A DNA stretch of 64,000 nucleotides from an uncultured Bacteroidia bacterium (GCA_902792815.1 CADBAY010000007.1:1-64000); one strand, 5' to 3'. Counted from the first letter of the stretch, positions 16,656 through 26,151 are shown. Notes: generated by a model from the letters alone, not told the origin. Numbers and translations are program-made.

Positions 16656-16750
16656 ATGCAAATTAGTAGATGGCAGGCGCTGGAGGGGGCTTTGTAAAGC
16701 GCTAACAATAAGTGAATTGCAAAAATGGCGGGAAATGCAATTTAGTAGAT
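16656..16750. repeat. Pair of 16-bp direct repeats ATGCAAATTAGTAGAT
   Basis: ATGCAAATTAGTAGAT at 16656-16671 and ATGCAATTTAGTAGAT at 16735-16750 differ at one base and lie 79 bases apart, in the gap between the broken SusC-type gene and the divergent DUF6377 regulator. They could be regulator-binding sites. Confidence 0.5.
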
Positions 16751-16756
16751 AAATAA

Positions 16757-16786
16757 TTTGGATTTTTATGAACTTTTTTAACTTTG
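16757..16786 (+). promoter_or_regulatory. Full promoter (TTTG, 18 nt, TAACTTTG)
   Basis: TTTG at 16757-16760 and TAACTTTG at 16779-16786 are 18 bases apart. This excludes the longer in-frame start at 16768 for the regulator and supports ATG 16807. Confidence 0.75.
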
Positions 16787-16806
16787 CAAACATAAAAGCA
16801 CTCGAG

Positions 16807-18405
16807 ATGAAAACACATTTTACGCTTCTGCTGCTTGGCGCTTTGTGCTTCTTGCCTAACTGCTCTCATGTGGCTGATAATCAGGCCGGATGGCAGCGCG
16901 AAATTGCCGAGCTGGACAAAACCATAGCCAGAAGCGATGAGATAGCTTTCCAGGAGGAATCACGCCTGATAGAACTGCGTGACAAGCTCTCTTCGGCATC
17001 GGACTCCGAAGAGAAATTCCTCTTGTGTGATGCTCTTCTCGACGAGTATCTGAAGTATAATCTCGATTCGGCATTCGCTTATGCCCATCTTAAAGACACT
17101 CTTGCAGCATTGTGCGGCAACCAGGCTTACATCAATGACGCCAAGCTCAGCCTGGCCCGGCGGTATCTGATTTCGGGCCTGTACCGGGAAGCTCTTCAGG
17201 AAGTGCAGATGGCCGATACTCTCGCGGCGTTTGCCTCCGGCTCGTCGGCGGATTACTATCAGACCCTCCATTCGATCTATCACGGACTCGCCCTCACCAC
17301 CAAAGACAAGGTGCTCAAAGACAGCTATCACGCTATGGAACACAAGTACCAGGTCCTGACGCGTGACTCCGTGCGTAACGATACAAAGGATTATTATACC
17401 GTCAATGCCGGTATCATGATCGAAAACGGCATGCCGGAGGAGGCGCGCACCATGATCGAGTCCTATCTGGCGGCCGATGATGTATCGGTTGACGATCTGG
17501 CTTCCCTCCACTACTGGATAGCAAAGACTTATGAAGCTCAAGGGCTCATTGATAAAGCTTTGGAATACTTTGCTTCCAGCGCCCGTTACCATATGCTGAT
17601 ACCTGTCAAGTCGCCCCGCGCGCTGGTAAATACTGCCCGTCTTATGATGGGCAAAAGACAGGTCGCCAAGGCATATTCTTACATTACACTTGCTTACGAG
17701 GAGGCTACCGAAAGCGATGAGAACCTTTGCCTTAGTGAAATCGCCGCCATACTTCCGGAAATAACCAATGAATACAACTCCATCGAGAAGAAAAACCTTT
17801 CGGTGCTCCAAGGCTCGGTGATAATCCTGCTGCTTGTTGTGGCAGTAGCAGTACTGATTTTGCTTATACTGCGTAAATACCATCGCAAGATACGCACAAT
17901 GAACGCCAGCCTTGAAGATAGCGTGTACCGGCTTAAGGAGGCAAACGCAATTAAGGATATATGCCTGGGGCGCTATCTGTCGCAGTTTTCTTCTCAGATA
18001 AGCAGCCTTGAAAGATACCGCTCGAGTTTGAGAGTGACTGCTAAGTCGCGTGACATAAACGATATTCTCCAGGCTCTCAAGTCGGACGATTTCATCGACA
18101 ATGAAAGGGCGCTGCTGTATGAGGAGTTTGACAAGACCTTCCTTTCCGCATTTCCCGATTTCGTGAACCAGCTCAACTCGCTCCTGCGTGAAGATGAGCG
18201 CATAGGGCAGCATCTCAAAGAGGGACGCCTGAACAACGAGCTGAGGATATTTGCGCTCATACGCCTTGGCGTGAGCGAGTCGTCCAAGATTGCCAGTTTC
18301 CTCAAGAAATCGCCCTCTACGGTCTATAATTACAGGGTTAAGCTCCGCAACGCCGCTGTATGCGGGAACGATGAGTTCGAGAAGAGGCTGATGGAGATTA
18401 ACTAA
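16807..18405 (+). CDS. DUF6377 TPR-type membrane-bound regulator
   Basis: The 532-residue protein has an N-terminal signal sequence (MKTHFTLLLLGALCFLP), a periplasmic helical region at about 30-335 built of TPR-like repeats, one membrane helix at about 345-363 (VIILLLVVAVAVLILLIL), and a cytoplasmic C-terminal region containing a coiled segment and a predicted DNA-binding end (RIFALIRLGVSESSKIASFLKKSPSTVYNYRVKLR). This is the DUF6377 architecture of Bacteroidales, whose members often stand next to SusC/SusD loci and are believed to sense signals across the membrane. Here the adjacent SusC-type gene is broken. ATG 16807 is preferred because the promoter overlaps the upstream start. Confidence 0.88.
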   Translation: MKTHFTLLLLGALCFLPNCSHVADNQAGWQREIAELDKTIARSDEIAFQEESRLIELRDKLSSASDSEEKFLLCDALLDEYLKYNLDSAFAYAHLKDTLAALCGNQAYINDAKLSLARRYLISGLYREALQEVQMADTLAAFASGSSADYYQTLHSIYHGLALTTKDKVLKDSYHAMEHKYQVLTRDSVRNDTKDYYTVNAGIMIENGMPEEARTMIESYLAADDVSVDDLASLHYWIAKTYEAQGLIDKALEYFASSARYHMLIPVKSPRALVNTARLMMGKRQVAKAYSYITLAYEEATESDENLCLSEIAAILPEITNEYNSIEKKNLSVLQGSVIILLLVVAVAVLILLILRKYHRKIRTMNASLEDSVYRLKEANAIKDICLGRYLSQFSSQISSLERYRSSLRVTAKSRDINDILQALKSDDFIDNERALLYEEFDKTFLSAFPDFVNQLNSLLREDERIGQHLKEGRLNNELRIFALIRLGVSESSKIASFLKKSPSTVYNYRVKLRNAAVCGNDEFEKRLMEIN

Positions 18406-18412
18406 TTATTCT

Positions 18413-18420
18413 TAAATTTG
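18413..18420 (+). promoter_or_regulatory. Promoter -7 box TAAATTTG
   Basis: It matches TAnnTTTG and lies 15 bases before ATG 18436; it also overlaps the longer TTG start at 18418, arguing against that start. Confidence 0.6.
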
Positions 18421-18435
18421 TTCAAAACTAAAGCG

Positions 18436-19746
18436 ATGAGAGTATTCAGCCAAGAGGTGATGAACGAGGCGTGCCGCCAGTGCAACGTTATCAGCCCGGG
18501 TGCGGCAACCATTATGGACAATGCCAAATTGTCTTCATATCTTGAAACCACTACGGGAATTCCCGTCATACATATGGAACTGGGCTCCCCGGGATTCGCT
18601 CCCAACAAGATTGGAATAGAGGCCGAAAAAGCGGCTCTCGACGCCGGAGTTGGGTCGAAGTATCCCCCCACCGACGGCCTGCCGGTCCTTAAAGAGGCTT
18701 CTTCCCGCTTTGTCAAGGCCTTTCTTGATATCGAGCTCGCTCCCAAGTACCATATTCCCACCACCGGGTCGATGCTGGGGGCCTTCGGTGCGTTTGCGGC
18801 GGCCGGCCAGTGCCGTCCGGAGCGAAGCAAGATACTTGTGCTCGAGCCCAGCTTCTCGGCCAACAAGCAGCAGTTCGCTATCCTTGGACTGCCCTGGAAA
18901 GGGGTCGAGGCTGCCGATTTAAGAGCCGGGGGATTTGAAGAAGAACTCAGGCGCGAACTCTCCGGCGGGCAGTATGCGGCCGTTGTTTACTCCAATCCCA
19001 ACAACCCCTCGTGGATGTGCCTTTCGGAGGAGGAAGTGGCTGCAATTGCGCGTGTGGCCCGGGAGAGCGATACCATTGTTATTGAGGACCTTGCATATTT
19101 CTGCATGGATACCCGCGGCGGCTTCGGGGTGCCGTACTGCGAGCCTTATCCTCCCACCGTTGCGCGCTATACCGGCAATTACATGCTTCTGCTGTCGGCA
19201 TCAAAGATTTTCTCATACGCCGGACAGCGGATAGGAGTGCTGTGCGTGGGCGAGGAGCTTTACAACCGCACTTTCCCTGCGCTTGCAGCCCGTTACGGCG
19301 GTACCGGAATCTTCGGGCTAACCATCACCGGCGGAATACTTGATATGATAACTTCGGGCTGTACTGCAAGTACGCAGTGGGGCCTGGCCGCCATGATGGA
19401 CAGCAGCTGCGCGGGGAGTCTCAATTTCCTGGAAGATATCTCCGGGTACAGTACCCGTGCGGCCCGAATGAAAGAAATATTCCTGCGCAACGGCTTCTCT
19501 ATCAGCTACGAGTCTGACGGGCGGGGCCCGATTGCGGACGGATTCTTCTTTACTCTCAGTTATCCGGGAATGGACAGCGCCACGTTAGTGGATGAACTTA
19601 TCGCTTACGGCGTAAGCACGGTCAGCCTTGATAAGATGGGCAGCAGCCGGCACGGAGTGAGGGTTTGTTCAAGCCGCATCGAGGGCGGGCAGTTCCCGCT
19701 TCTGGAGGAGCGTATGGAGGCCTTCGCCCGGGACCATTGCCAATAA
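18436..19746 (+). CDS. Class I/II PLP-dependent aminotransferase
   Basis: The 436-residue protein shows the fold-type I aminotransferase layout: YPPTDGLPVLKEA near residue 75, the glycine loop TTGSMLGAFGAF that binds cofactor phosphate, NPNNPSW, the IEDLAYF Asp that contacts the pyridine nitrogen, and the Schiff-base lysine in LSASKIFSYAGQRIG. The Arg in GVRVCSSRIEGG would bind the substrate carboxylate. These enzymes transfer amino groups between amino acids and keto acids; the exact substrate cannot be read. It is followed by a separate promoter, so it is probably monocistronic. Confidence 0.88.
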   Translation: MRVFSQEVMNEACRQCNVISPGAATIMDNAKLSSYLETTTGIPVIHMELGSPGFAPNKIGIEAEKAALDAGVGSKYPPTDGLPVLKEASSRFVKAFLDIELAPKYHIPTTGSMLGAFGAFAAAGQCRPERSKILVLEPSFSANKQQFAILGLPWKGVEAADLRAGGFEEELRRELSGGQYAAVVYSNPNNPSWMCLSEEEVAAIARVARESDTIVIEDLAYFCMDTRGGFGVPYCEPYPPTVARYTGNYMLLLSASKIFSYAGQRIGVLCVGEELYNRTFPALAARYGGTGIFGLTITGGILDMITSGCTASTQWGLAAMMDSSCAGSLNFLEDISGYSTRAARMKEIFLRNGFSISYESDGRGPIADGFFFTLSYPGMDSATLVDELIAYGVSTVSLDKMGSSRHGVRVCSSRIEGGQFPLLEERMEAFARDHCQ

Positions 19747-19758
19747 CAGCGTTTTTTG

Positions 19759-19766
19759 TATATTTG
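19759..19766 (+). promoter_or_regulatory. Promoter -7 box TATATTTG
   Basis: Consensus box 23 bases before the ATG at 19790; it probably drives the three-gene run LOG-GH2-DUF2207. Confidence 0.75.
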
Positions 19767-19789
19767 CATAATTGCAAACCGTTTAGCCT

Positions 19790-20908
19790 ATGTCTTCCCA
19801 TTCGTACAGGGAGGTAGAGAGTATCTCCGCCTTACCAGGCCCCGATGAGTCGGGATTCATTTCCCACTACGTTTTTCAGTATATCGATTTCAGCCAGGTG
19901 CCGCAGTACATAGCCGCAGGACACCGCTTCTGCGATTGTTTCTTCTTTGGCTGCGACATTCCCGCCGCCATGGAAGGCCAGATCGGCAGCACCTGCCTTG
20001 TGTTCCCGCGCCTTGGCCTGGCCTACAGCACTTTCCGGGGCAAGCTTTACACGGCAACCGAGCTTTACGAGGGCTACGATCCCGAGCATGAAGACAGCTT
20101 CGCCACTTGCTTCGACACCCGTGTGTACAACGACTACATCGACAAGGGCAAGCAGTGCAACGAAATACGGGAAACCCTCGGCCGCACCCTTCACGACAGG
20201 GCTATCGAAGACGCTATGGGCGATTTCCTGAGCCGTTACGGCGAGAGGCAGGTGGTGGCTATCATGGGAGGTCACGTTATCAAGCGTACCGACGCCGAAT
20301 ACCGTAAGGTGGCCCTCATCAGCAAGACACTTACCGAAAAAGGCAAGCTGATGGCTTCCGGCGGCGGCCCCGGCGCCATGGAAGCAACTCATCTGGGAGC
20401 CTGGATGGCGGGGCGCACGCCCGAAGAATTCGAAGAGGCGCTCGCAATGTTGCAGGTCGCACCCACTTTCCGCGATCCGGGTTGGCTGCGCACGGCTTTC
20501 GAAGTGCGTGCTCGCTTCCCGCAGAACCGTTTCCGCAGTCTGGGTATTCCCACCTGGTTCTACGGCCACGAGCCCGCCACGCCGTTTGCCACCGACATAG
20601 CCAAGTATTTCCAGAACAGCATGCGGGAAGATATACTCCTTACCATTGCCAAGGGCGGTATAATCTATACTCCCGGCTCGGCCGGCACCCTTCAGGAGAT
20701 CTTCCAGGATGCAGCCCAGAACCACTATAAAACCGTGGGCCTGTCGAGCCCGATGGTGTTCCTTGGCGTCGATTTCTTCAACCGCGAAGTTCCCGTTTAC
20801 CCCCTGCTCGAGGCCCTTCTTGCTAACGGGCGTTATAAAGATCTGCTGCTTACCATCACCGACAGCCAGGACGAGGCCGTTGACGCCATAATGAACTTCG
20901 GCCAATGA
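19790..20908 (+). CDS. LOG-family nucleotide-binding protein (PpnN-like)
   Basis: The 372-residue protein carries a LOG (lysine-decarboxylase-like) Rossmann domain in its second half: VVAIMGGHVIKR, MASGGGPGAMEATHLGAW and YTPGSAGTLQEIFQDA. The last is the PGGxGTxxE motif with Gly-Ser in place of Gly-Gly; the catalytic Arg/Glu framework is kept. The family hydrolyses nucleoside 5'-monophosphates to base plus ribose 5-phosphate (LOG, PpnN). The N-terminal 150 residues have no clear match but recall the extra domain of PpnN. The stop overlaps the start of the GH2 gene in an ATGA arrangement, indicating translational coupling. Confidence 0.85.
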   Translation: MSSHSYREVESISALPGPDESGFISHYVFQYIDFSQVPQYIAAGHRFCDCFFFGCDIPAAMEGQIGSTCLVFPRLGLAYSTFRGKLYTATELYEGYDPEHEDSFATCFDTRVYNDYIDKGKQCNEIRETLGRTLHDRAIEDAMGDFLSRYGERQVVAIMGGHVIKRTDAEYRKVALISKTLTEKGKLMASGGGPGAMEATHLGAWMAGRTPEEFEEALAMLQVAPTFRDPGWLRTAFEVRARFPQNRFRSLGIPTWFYGHEPATPFATDIAKYFQNSMREDILLTIAKGGIIYTPGSAGTLQEIFQDAAQNHYKTVGLSSPMVFLGVDFFNREVPVYPLLEALLANGRYKDLLLTITDSQDEAVDAIMNFGQ

Positions 20909-23496
20909 GGCGCACGCTGCTGACGTGCCTGGCGGTGCTTTGCTGTACGCTCGCACTCGCTTCTCCTTCCGTGCAGCCGCTGGACGGGCGGTGGGAGATG
21001 CGTCAGGCCCGCGGGTTCAATTTCTATCCCGCCACGGTGCCGGGCACTGTGCATACCGACCTTATGGCTGCCGGCGTCATCGAAGACCCCTATATCGGCT
21101 TCGGTGAGCGCTCTGTGCAGTGGGTGGATAAAGAAGACTGGCTGTACATGCGCAGTTTCGATGTGGATGAGTCACTTCTGGAGTGCGGTCACATAGACTT
21201 GTGCTTCGAGGGCCTGGATACCTACGCCGAAGTTAAGCTGAACGGAGAGAAAGTGCTCAGCGCCGACAATATGTTCCGGCGCTGGAGAGTGGGAGTGGAG
21301 AGCTTGCTCAAGCCGCGCGGCAACGTGCTGGAAGTGCTGTTCCACTCGCCCGTGAAGGTGGATATGCCCAAGTGGGAGGCCTATCCGGAGCATTACGACC
21401 CGGGCAACGACCAAAGTTTCAACGGCGGGCTCCTTGACCGCAAGATAAGCATATTTGCACGCAAGGCGGGATATCATTACGGCTGGGACTGGGGCCCGCG
21501 CATCGTGACCTCCGGCATCTGGCGCCCGGTGCGCCTCGAGGGCTGGAGCACAGTCCGTATCGAAGATGTTTACTACCGCCAGCAAAGTGTAAGCGCCAAG
21601 AAGGCTCAGCTGAGTGTCGAGCTGGACATTGTCTCCGATGCCGATGTCCCTTCCGCGTCGGTGCTCGTCAGCGCCGAAGGCCTTAAGCCGCAGGTGCTCA
21701 AAACCGCCCTCAAGAAGGGGGCTAACCGCGTCTTCGTGCCTTTTGCCATTCGTAAGCCCAAGCTATGGTGGACACGCGAACTGGGCGAACAGTATCTATA
21801 TGCTTTTACCGCCAAGGTGCTTGACGGAAACTCCGTGCTGGACTCCCGAACCGACCGGGTGGGAATACGCAGCATAGAGCTGGAGCGCAAGAGTGACGCT
21901 CAAGGATGCAGTTTCCGTTTCCTGCTCAACGGGGTGCCGGTGTTTATGAAAGGCGCCAACTATATCCCAAACGATATTTTCCTTCCCCGCGTAGGCAAGC
22001 GTGAGTACGAGCGGGTCGTGGGCGATGCTGCCGCCGCCGGCATGAACATGCTGCGCGTGTGGGGAGGCGGCGTTTACGAAGACGATTATTTCTACTCGCT
22101 CTGCGACGAGGCCGGAGTGCTCATCTGGCAGGACTTCATGTTCAGCTGCAGCATCTATCCTTATGAGGGAGAGTTCCGCCGGAGCGTTCTGGACGAGGCC
22201 GCCGACAATGTGCGCCGCCTGAGAAATCACCCCTGCATAGCGCTGTGGTGCGGCAATAACGAATGCAGCGAAATGTGGTACGGCTGGGGCGTCCGGACCG
22301 GAAGGCCGTTTGACGATACTGCCGTGGCTCAGTACCGGCAGCAGTACTATCACGATCTTCCGGCAGTAGTGGACAGCCTGTGCTGCGGCGTGAGCTATAC
22401 GCCCACATCGCCGTGGAGCCCCGAAGACGGACGCAATTTGGACCCTCTGCAGGCGGATTTCCATTATTGGACTCCCTGGGCGCAGCGCATCCCCAGTACT
22501 GCTTTCGAGGAGCATCACAGCCGCTTCTACAGCGAGTACGGCTTCCAGTCGTTTGCCGGTATCGAGACCCTCGCACAGTTCGCTCCCGATACTTGCGGGC
22601 TCGATGCGGGGAGCGAGGTGATAATGTTCCATCAGAGGGGAGGAACCGTTGCCAACCAGCGCATTATGAACAAGCTAGCCGACGAATACACCACTCCATC
22701 GGACTTCAGCGAGAGCATCTATCTCAGCCAGATTGCGCAAGGTGATATCATACGCCGGGCCATCGAGTCGCACCGCAGGGACAAACCTTTGTGCTGGGGG
22801 AGCCTGGTATGGCAGATCAACGACTGCTGGCCCGTGGCCTCGTGGTCGAGCCGCGACTGGTACGGCACCTGGAAACCCTTGCACTATTATATGCGCGAGG
22901 CGTTCAGGGACGTTCTGCCTTCGGCTGTCATTAAGGACGGGAAGCTGGAAGTATGGCTGGTGTCGGACAGGCTCAAAAAGCTGGAGGGCAGGCTCACCGT
23001 GCGGGTGGAGGATTTCGGAGGCACCGTGTACAAGAGTGAGAGCGTTAAAGCAAGTGTTGCACCCAACGGGTCAGAATGCCTTTGGAATATGGCTCTGGAC
23101 GCTCTTCCGCAGGCTCCCGCCGACTTGTTCGTGCAGATGGAGTTCGTTGATTCGAAGGGCGCAATCTATAGGAACCATCGGCTTTTGACCTCCGTTAAAG
23201 AGGCCCGACTTCCTTTACCCTCGCTGCGCTGGAGCGTAAAAGAATGCCCCGGAGGGTTTGATGTGAGTGTTAGTTCGGATGTGTTTGCAAAGGGCGTGTT
23301 TCTTAACGTCAGCGGCGGAATGCTGGAGGCCGACAGCGCCGGCAAGGCTCTTGCCGGAACCTGCACCGCCCGCAATTTCTCGGACAATTATTTCGACCTT
23401 CTCCCCGGGGAGAGCCGTACGGTACGCCTTGAGAGCCCGCTGAGCGAGGCGCAGTTCCGCAGGGCCTTGAGCGTAAGGTGCGTTGTCAAAAACTGA
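20905..23496 (+). CDS. Secreted GH2 beta-mannosidase
   Basis: The 863-residue protein has a signal peptide (MRRTLLTCLAVLCCTLALAS) and the full GH2 layout: jelly-roll sugar-binding domain (VPGTVHTDLMAAGVIEDPYIG, GLDTYAEVKLNG), Ig-like domain and TIM barrel. The acid/base Glu453 lies in WCGNNECSEMW and the nucleophile Glu544 in FYSEYGFQSF. The GYHYGWDWGPR stretch and HRRDKPLCWGSLVWQINDCWP are typical of beta-mannosidases rather than galactosidases. It would release mannose from the non-reducing end of beta-mannosides or N-glycan cores in the periplasm. The ATG overlaps the LOG-gene stop; a DUF2207 gene follows after 7 bases. Confidence 0.93.
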   Translation: MRRTLLTCLAVLCCTLALASPSVQPLDGRWEMRQARGFNFYPATVPGTVHTDLMAAGVIEDPYIGFGERSVQWVDKEDWLYMRSFDVDESLLECGHIDLCFEGLDTYAEVKLNGEKVLSADNMFRRWRVGVESLLKPRGNVLEVLFHSPVKVDMPKWEAYPEHYDPGNDQSFNGGLLDRKISIFARKAGYHYGWDWGPRIVTSGIWRPVRLEGWSTVRIEDVYYRQQSVSAKKAQLSVELDIVSDADVPSASVLVSAEGLKPQVLKTALKKGANRVFVPFAIRKPKLWWTRELGEQYLYAFTAKVLDGNSVLDSRTDRVGIRSIELERKSDAQGCSFRFLLNGVPVFMKGANYIPNDIFLPRVGKREYERVVGDAAAAGMNMLRVWGGGVYEDDYFYSLCDEAGVLIWQDFMFSCSIYPYEGEFRRSVLDEAADNVRRLRNHPCIALWCGNNECSEMWYGWGVRTGRPFDDTAVAQYRQQYYHDLPAVVDSLCCGVSYTPTSPWSPEDGRNLDPLQADFHYWTPWAQRIPSTAFEEHHSRFYSEYGFQSFAGIETLAQFAPDTCGLDAGSEVIMFHQRGGTVANQRIMNKLADEYTTPSDFSESIYLSQIAQGDIIRRAIESHRRDKPLCWGSLVWQINDCWPVASWSSRDWYGTWKPLHYYMREAFRDVLPSAVIKDGKLEVWLVSDRLKKLEGRLTVRVEDFGGTVYKSESVKASVAPNGSECLWNMALDALPQAPADLFVQMEFVDSKGAIYRNHRLLTSVKEARLPLPSLRWSVKECPGGFDVSVSSDVFAKGVFLNVSGGMLEADSAGKALAGTCTARNFSDNYFDLLPGESRTVRLESPLSEAQFRRALSVRCVVKN

Positions 23497-23503
23497 AACA
23501 GAT

Positions 23504-25204
23504 ATGCGTAAGTCGTTACTTTTCATCTTTTTCCTGTTTCTCTCGCAGATCCTGCCGGCACAGTGGATACACTCTGTCGATATTAATGTTTATATCGACG
23601 ACAAAGGGGATGCTTATGTCAAGCAGCAGTGGGATGTGAGTGTTGTAAGCGGTACCGAATGGTATATTCCCATAGGCAATCTGAACGGCAGTTCCGTCCG
23701 TGGGCTTACGGTCAGCGAGGACGGACGGGAGTTCGAAGATGAGGGACGGGCTTGGAATACCCAGCGCAGCCTGGAAGAGAAGGCGTTCAAGAGCGGTATA
23801 ATCGACAAGGGCAAGGACGGGGTTGAGCTTTGCTGGGGCCAGGGCTCTTACGGTCCGCATAAGTGGACGGCGGGCTTTGTGGTGCTCGGGCTGGTACAGT
23901 CGCTCAACGACTACGATGCTTTTAATTTCATGTTCGTCAACCCTGGCCTGGTGGCGCCGCCCCAGCATGCTTCCATAACATTTGAGCGCTTGTCGGGAGA
24001 GCCTTTTTCGGCCGATTCAACACGCTTCTGGTTCTTCGGCTGCGAGGGCGAATCGGTGTTGCGTGACGACGGCACCATTTTCTTCGAAACCGACAGGCCA
24101 ATGCCCTCCGACGGCAAGCTCATAGCGATGATGCGCTTCGAAAAGGGAATGTTCGCGGCTCACAACGTGAGGGATATGTCCTTTGAGAAGATGCAGAAGG
24201 AAGCATTCAAGGGTAGCAGTTACAAAAAACAGAAAGGGGGCTTCCTGAGCAAATTCAGCATCGACGACCTCATCGATATATTTTTCCAGTTGCTCATGAT
24301 TCTGGTGGCGCTGGGTACGGGGCTGGTGTTCCTGTTTTTGTTATTCAAAGACATGGTGCTGAAGGCGGTAGGCAAACAGTGGTCGCCGAAGTTCTTCGGC
24401 GCTACAAGCGTCAAGGGCTGGTCGCGGGAGGCGCCGTTCGGCGGAAGCATTCCGATAGCTGCTTATTTGCTTAAGGAAGGAAGCCGCCTGACATTTAAAA
24501 ATGGCCACCCCGAAAGGGCCATTGGCGCGTTCTTCCTGAGGTGGATACGCCAGGGATACGTGACGCCGGTTCCTGCCGGGGACGGACACTACGACCTGCA
24601 GTTCCAGCCCGAAGAACCCGACTTTGACAGCGGATGCGAAAAGAGTCTTTACAAGAAAGCCTTCAAGGCCTGTGGAGACAACCGGATACTCGAGAAAGGG
24701 GAGTTCGACTCTTGGGCGAAGAAAAACTACAAGTCTCTTGCCGGCTGGCCCGATTCGGTGGTAAGCGAGGGCCGGTCCAAGTACGGTTCCTTCAAGGGCA
24801 ATAAGGTGGAAGAGGGCGCTAAATTGTTGCAGTTCAAGAACTTCCTTAACGATTTCACTATATCATCCGAAAGGAATGTGCCCGAGGTGGGCCTCTGGGG
24901 ACAGTATCTTGAGTTCGCCCAGTTCTTCGGCATTGCCGACAAGGTGGCCAAGGCATTTGCCAAACTCTATCCCACCGAGTTCGACGACTTCAGCAAGCTT
25001 TATGGCCTTGACTCTGCTACCATGAGCACCGTGCTTAATAACTGGAGCACTATGACCTCCAGGGCATATCGCAGCGCCTATTCGGAAAAGCTTAGCCAAG
25101 AGGCTTCATCGAGGTCCGGCAGTTCGGGCGGTTTCGGCGGCCATTCCTCCTTCGGCGGAGGTGGCGGCTTCTCCGGCGGCGGCTTCGGCGGCGGCAGCCG
25201 ATAG
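23504..25204 (+). CDS. DUF2207 membrane protein with glycine-rich tail
   Basis: ATG 23504 (rather than the upstream TTG 23483) gives a 566-residue protein with a signal peptide (MRKSLLFIFFLFLSQILPA). The exported N-terminal part (INVYIDDKGDAYVKQQWDV, WYIPIGN) is the DUF2207 beta domain. A membrane helix follows at about 258-285 (LLMILVALGTGLVFLFLLF), then a cytoplasmic region with a winged-helix-like segment (IGAFFLRWIRQGYVTPV) and a Gly/Ser/Phe-rich C-terminus (GGGGGFSGGGFGGGS). This order is that of the DUF2207/YlbL-type predicted membrane proteins found across bacteria; their role is unknown. It is the third gene of the LOG-GH2 run. Confidence 0.88.
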   Translation: MRKSLLFIFFLFLSQILPAQWIHSVDINVYIDDKGDAYVKQQWDVSVVSGTEWYIPIGNLNGSSVRGLTVSEDGREFEDEGRAWNTQRSLEEKAFKSGIIDKGKDGVELCWGQGSYGPHKWTAGFVVLGLVQSLNDYDAFNFMFVNPGLVAPPQHASITFERLSGEPFSADSTRFWFFGCEGESVLRDDGTIFFETDRPMPSDGKLIAMMRFEKGMFAAHNVRDMSFEKMQKEAFKGSSYKKQKGGFLSKFSIDDLIDIFFQLLMILVALGTGLVFLFLLFKDMVLKAVGKQWSPKFFGATSVKGWSREAPFGGSIPIAAYLLKEGSRLTFKNGHPERAIGAFFLRWIRQGYVTPVPAGDGHYDLQFQPEEPDFDSGCEKSLYKKAFKACGDNRILEKGEFDSWAKKNYKSLAGWPDSVVSEGRSKYGSFKGNKVEEGAKLLQFKNFLNDFTISSERNVPEVGLWGQYLEFAQFFGIADKVAKAFAKLYPTEFDDFSKLYGLDSATMSTVLNNWSTMTSRAYRSAYSEKLSQEASSRSGSSGGFGGHSSFGGGGGFSGGGFGGGSR

Positions 25205-25222
25205 TATTTCCCAGGATTTTAT

Positions 25223-25230
25223 TACCTTTG
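25223..25230 (+). promoter_or_regulatory. Promoter -7 box TACCTTTG
   Basis: It matches TAnnTTTG and lies 23 bases before ATG 25254, the first gene of a four-gene run. Confidence 0.65.
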
Positions 25231-25253
25231 TAGTCTATTAATACGCTAAACCT

Positions 25254-26147
25254 ATGCAGACCACAGAACCGCGAAAAAAACATCGTCGCGACCGTTACGA
25301 CGGCTGGTACATCTCCGGCCTGGATTCGCTTCACGTAATGATGCCTTACTTGTTCGGACCGCGCACCAAAAACGAGGCCGTCATGAGCGAGGTAGTCGAC
25401 CTTACAGAAGTCGATAAGTTCCTCGCCAAAAAGAATGCCGACAATCCCGATTTTAAATACACTTGGTTCCATTTCATCACGGCCGCGCTTGCCAAGGCGG
25501 TGCTGCTCAGGCCCAAGATGAACTATTTCATTGCCGGCCACCGCTACTACGAGCGCAAGAAAATCCAGATTTCATTTGTGGTAAAGCGCCAGTTCAACGA
25601 CAAAGCCGAAGAGGCCGAGGCCAAATTCGAGCTCGACCGCGAGGGCCCTTCACCCGTGGACCAAGTTCACGATTATGTGCGCGGTTACGTCCAAAAAGTT
25701 AGGGTGGAGGATAAGACCGAGGGCATAACCAATACCCTGAATGTCGTCCAGAATCTGCCGCGGCCGATATTCCGCCTGCTGGCAAAGGTGCTAAACTGGC
25801 TTGAGTATCACGGCTGGTATCCCAAGGGTCTGGCCAAAGACGACCCCAGCTATTCCAGCGTTTTCGTGACCAATCTGGGCAGTATCAAGATGAACGCCGA
25901 CTATCATCACCTGTTTGACTGGGGGACAAATTCGATCTTTGTGGTTATCAGCGAGAAGAAACTCCGCCCCTTCTTCAATGAGGACGGTACCTATGAGCTG
26001 CGCAACACCATCAAGCTGGGCATGACCATCGACGAGCGCATTGCTGACGGATACTATTTTGCCAAAACCCTTAAGTTGCTGAGGCACATGTTTGCCCATC
26101 CCGAGCTCCTTGACGAGCCCGCCGCGACCCCTATTGAGATAGATTAA
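25254..26147 (+). CDS. 2-oxoacid-dehydrogenase-acyltransferase-fold protein (CAT-like)
   Basis: The 297-residue protein resembles the catalytic domain of E2 acyltransferases and chloramphenicol acetyltransferase: FHFITAALAKAVLLRPKMNYF, IQISFVVKRQFN, SSVFVTNLGSIKMNADYHHLFDWGTNSIFVVI and a final LGMTIDERIADGYYFAKTL. In true E2/CAT enzymes a catalytic HxxxDG lies near the C-terminus. Here IDERIADGYYF contains DG but the His is replaced, while HHLFDWG sits earlier, so the active-site assignment is uncertain. There is no lipoyl domain, so it is not a 2-oxoacid dehydrogenase subunit. It is followed after 4 bases by an acyl-activating ligase, which suggests acyl transfer from an activated acid. Confidence 0.75.
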   Translation: MQTTEPRKKHRRDRYDGWYISGLDSLHVMMPYLFGPRTKNEAVMSEVVDLTEVDKFLAKKNADNPDFKYTWFHFITAALAKAVLLRPKMNYFIAGHRYYERKKIQISFVVKRQFNDKAEEAEAKFELDREGPSPVDQVHDYVRGYVQKVRVEDKTEGITNTLNVVQNLPRPIFRLLAKVLNWLEYHGWYPKGLAKDDPSYSSVFVTNLGSIKMNADYHHLFDWGTNSIFVVISEKKLRPFFNEDGTYELRNTIKLGMTIDERIADGYYFAKTLKLLRHMFAHPELLDEPAATPIEID

Positions 26148-26151
26148 CAAC

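Noticed and set aside
16768..16806. Longer start for the DUF6377 regulator (MNFFNFANIKALE...)
   Set aside because: The consensus promoter at 16757-16786 overlaps it, and ATG 16807 begins the signal peptide directly.
25254..26147. The CAT-fold gene as a 2-oxoacid dehydrogenase E2 subunit
   Set aside because: It lacks lipoyl and E3-binding domains, no E1 or E3 genes are near, and the HxxxDG motif is altered.
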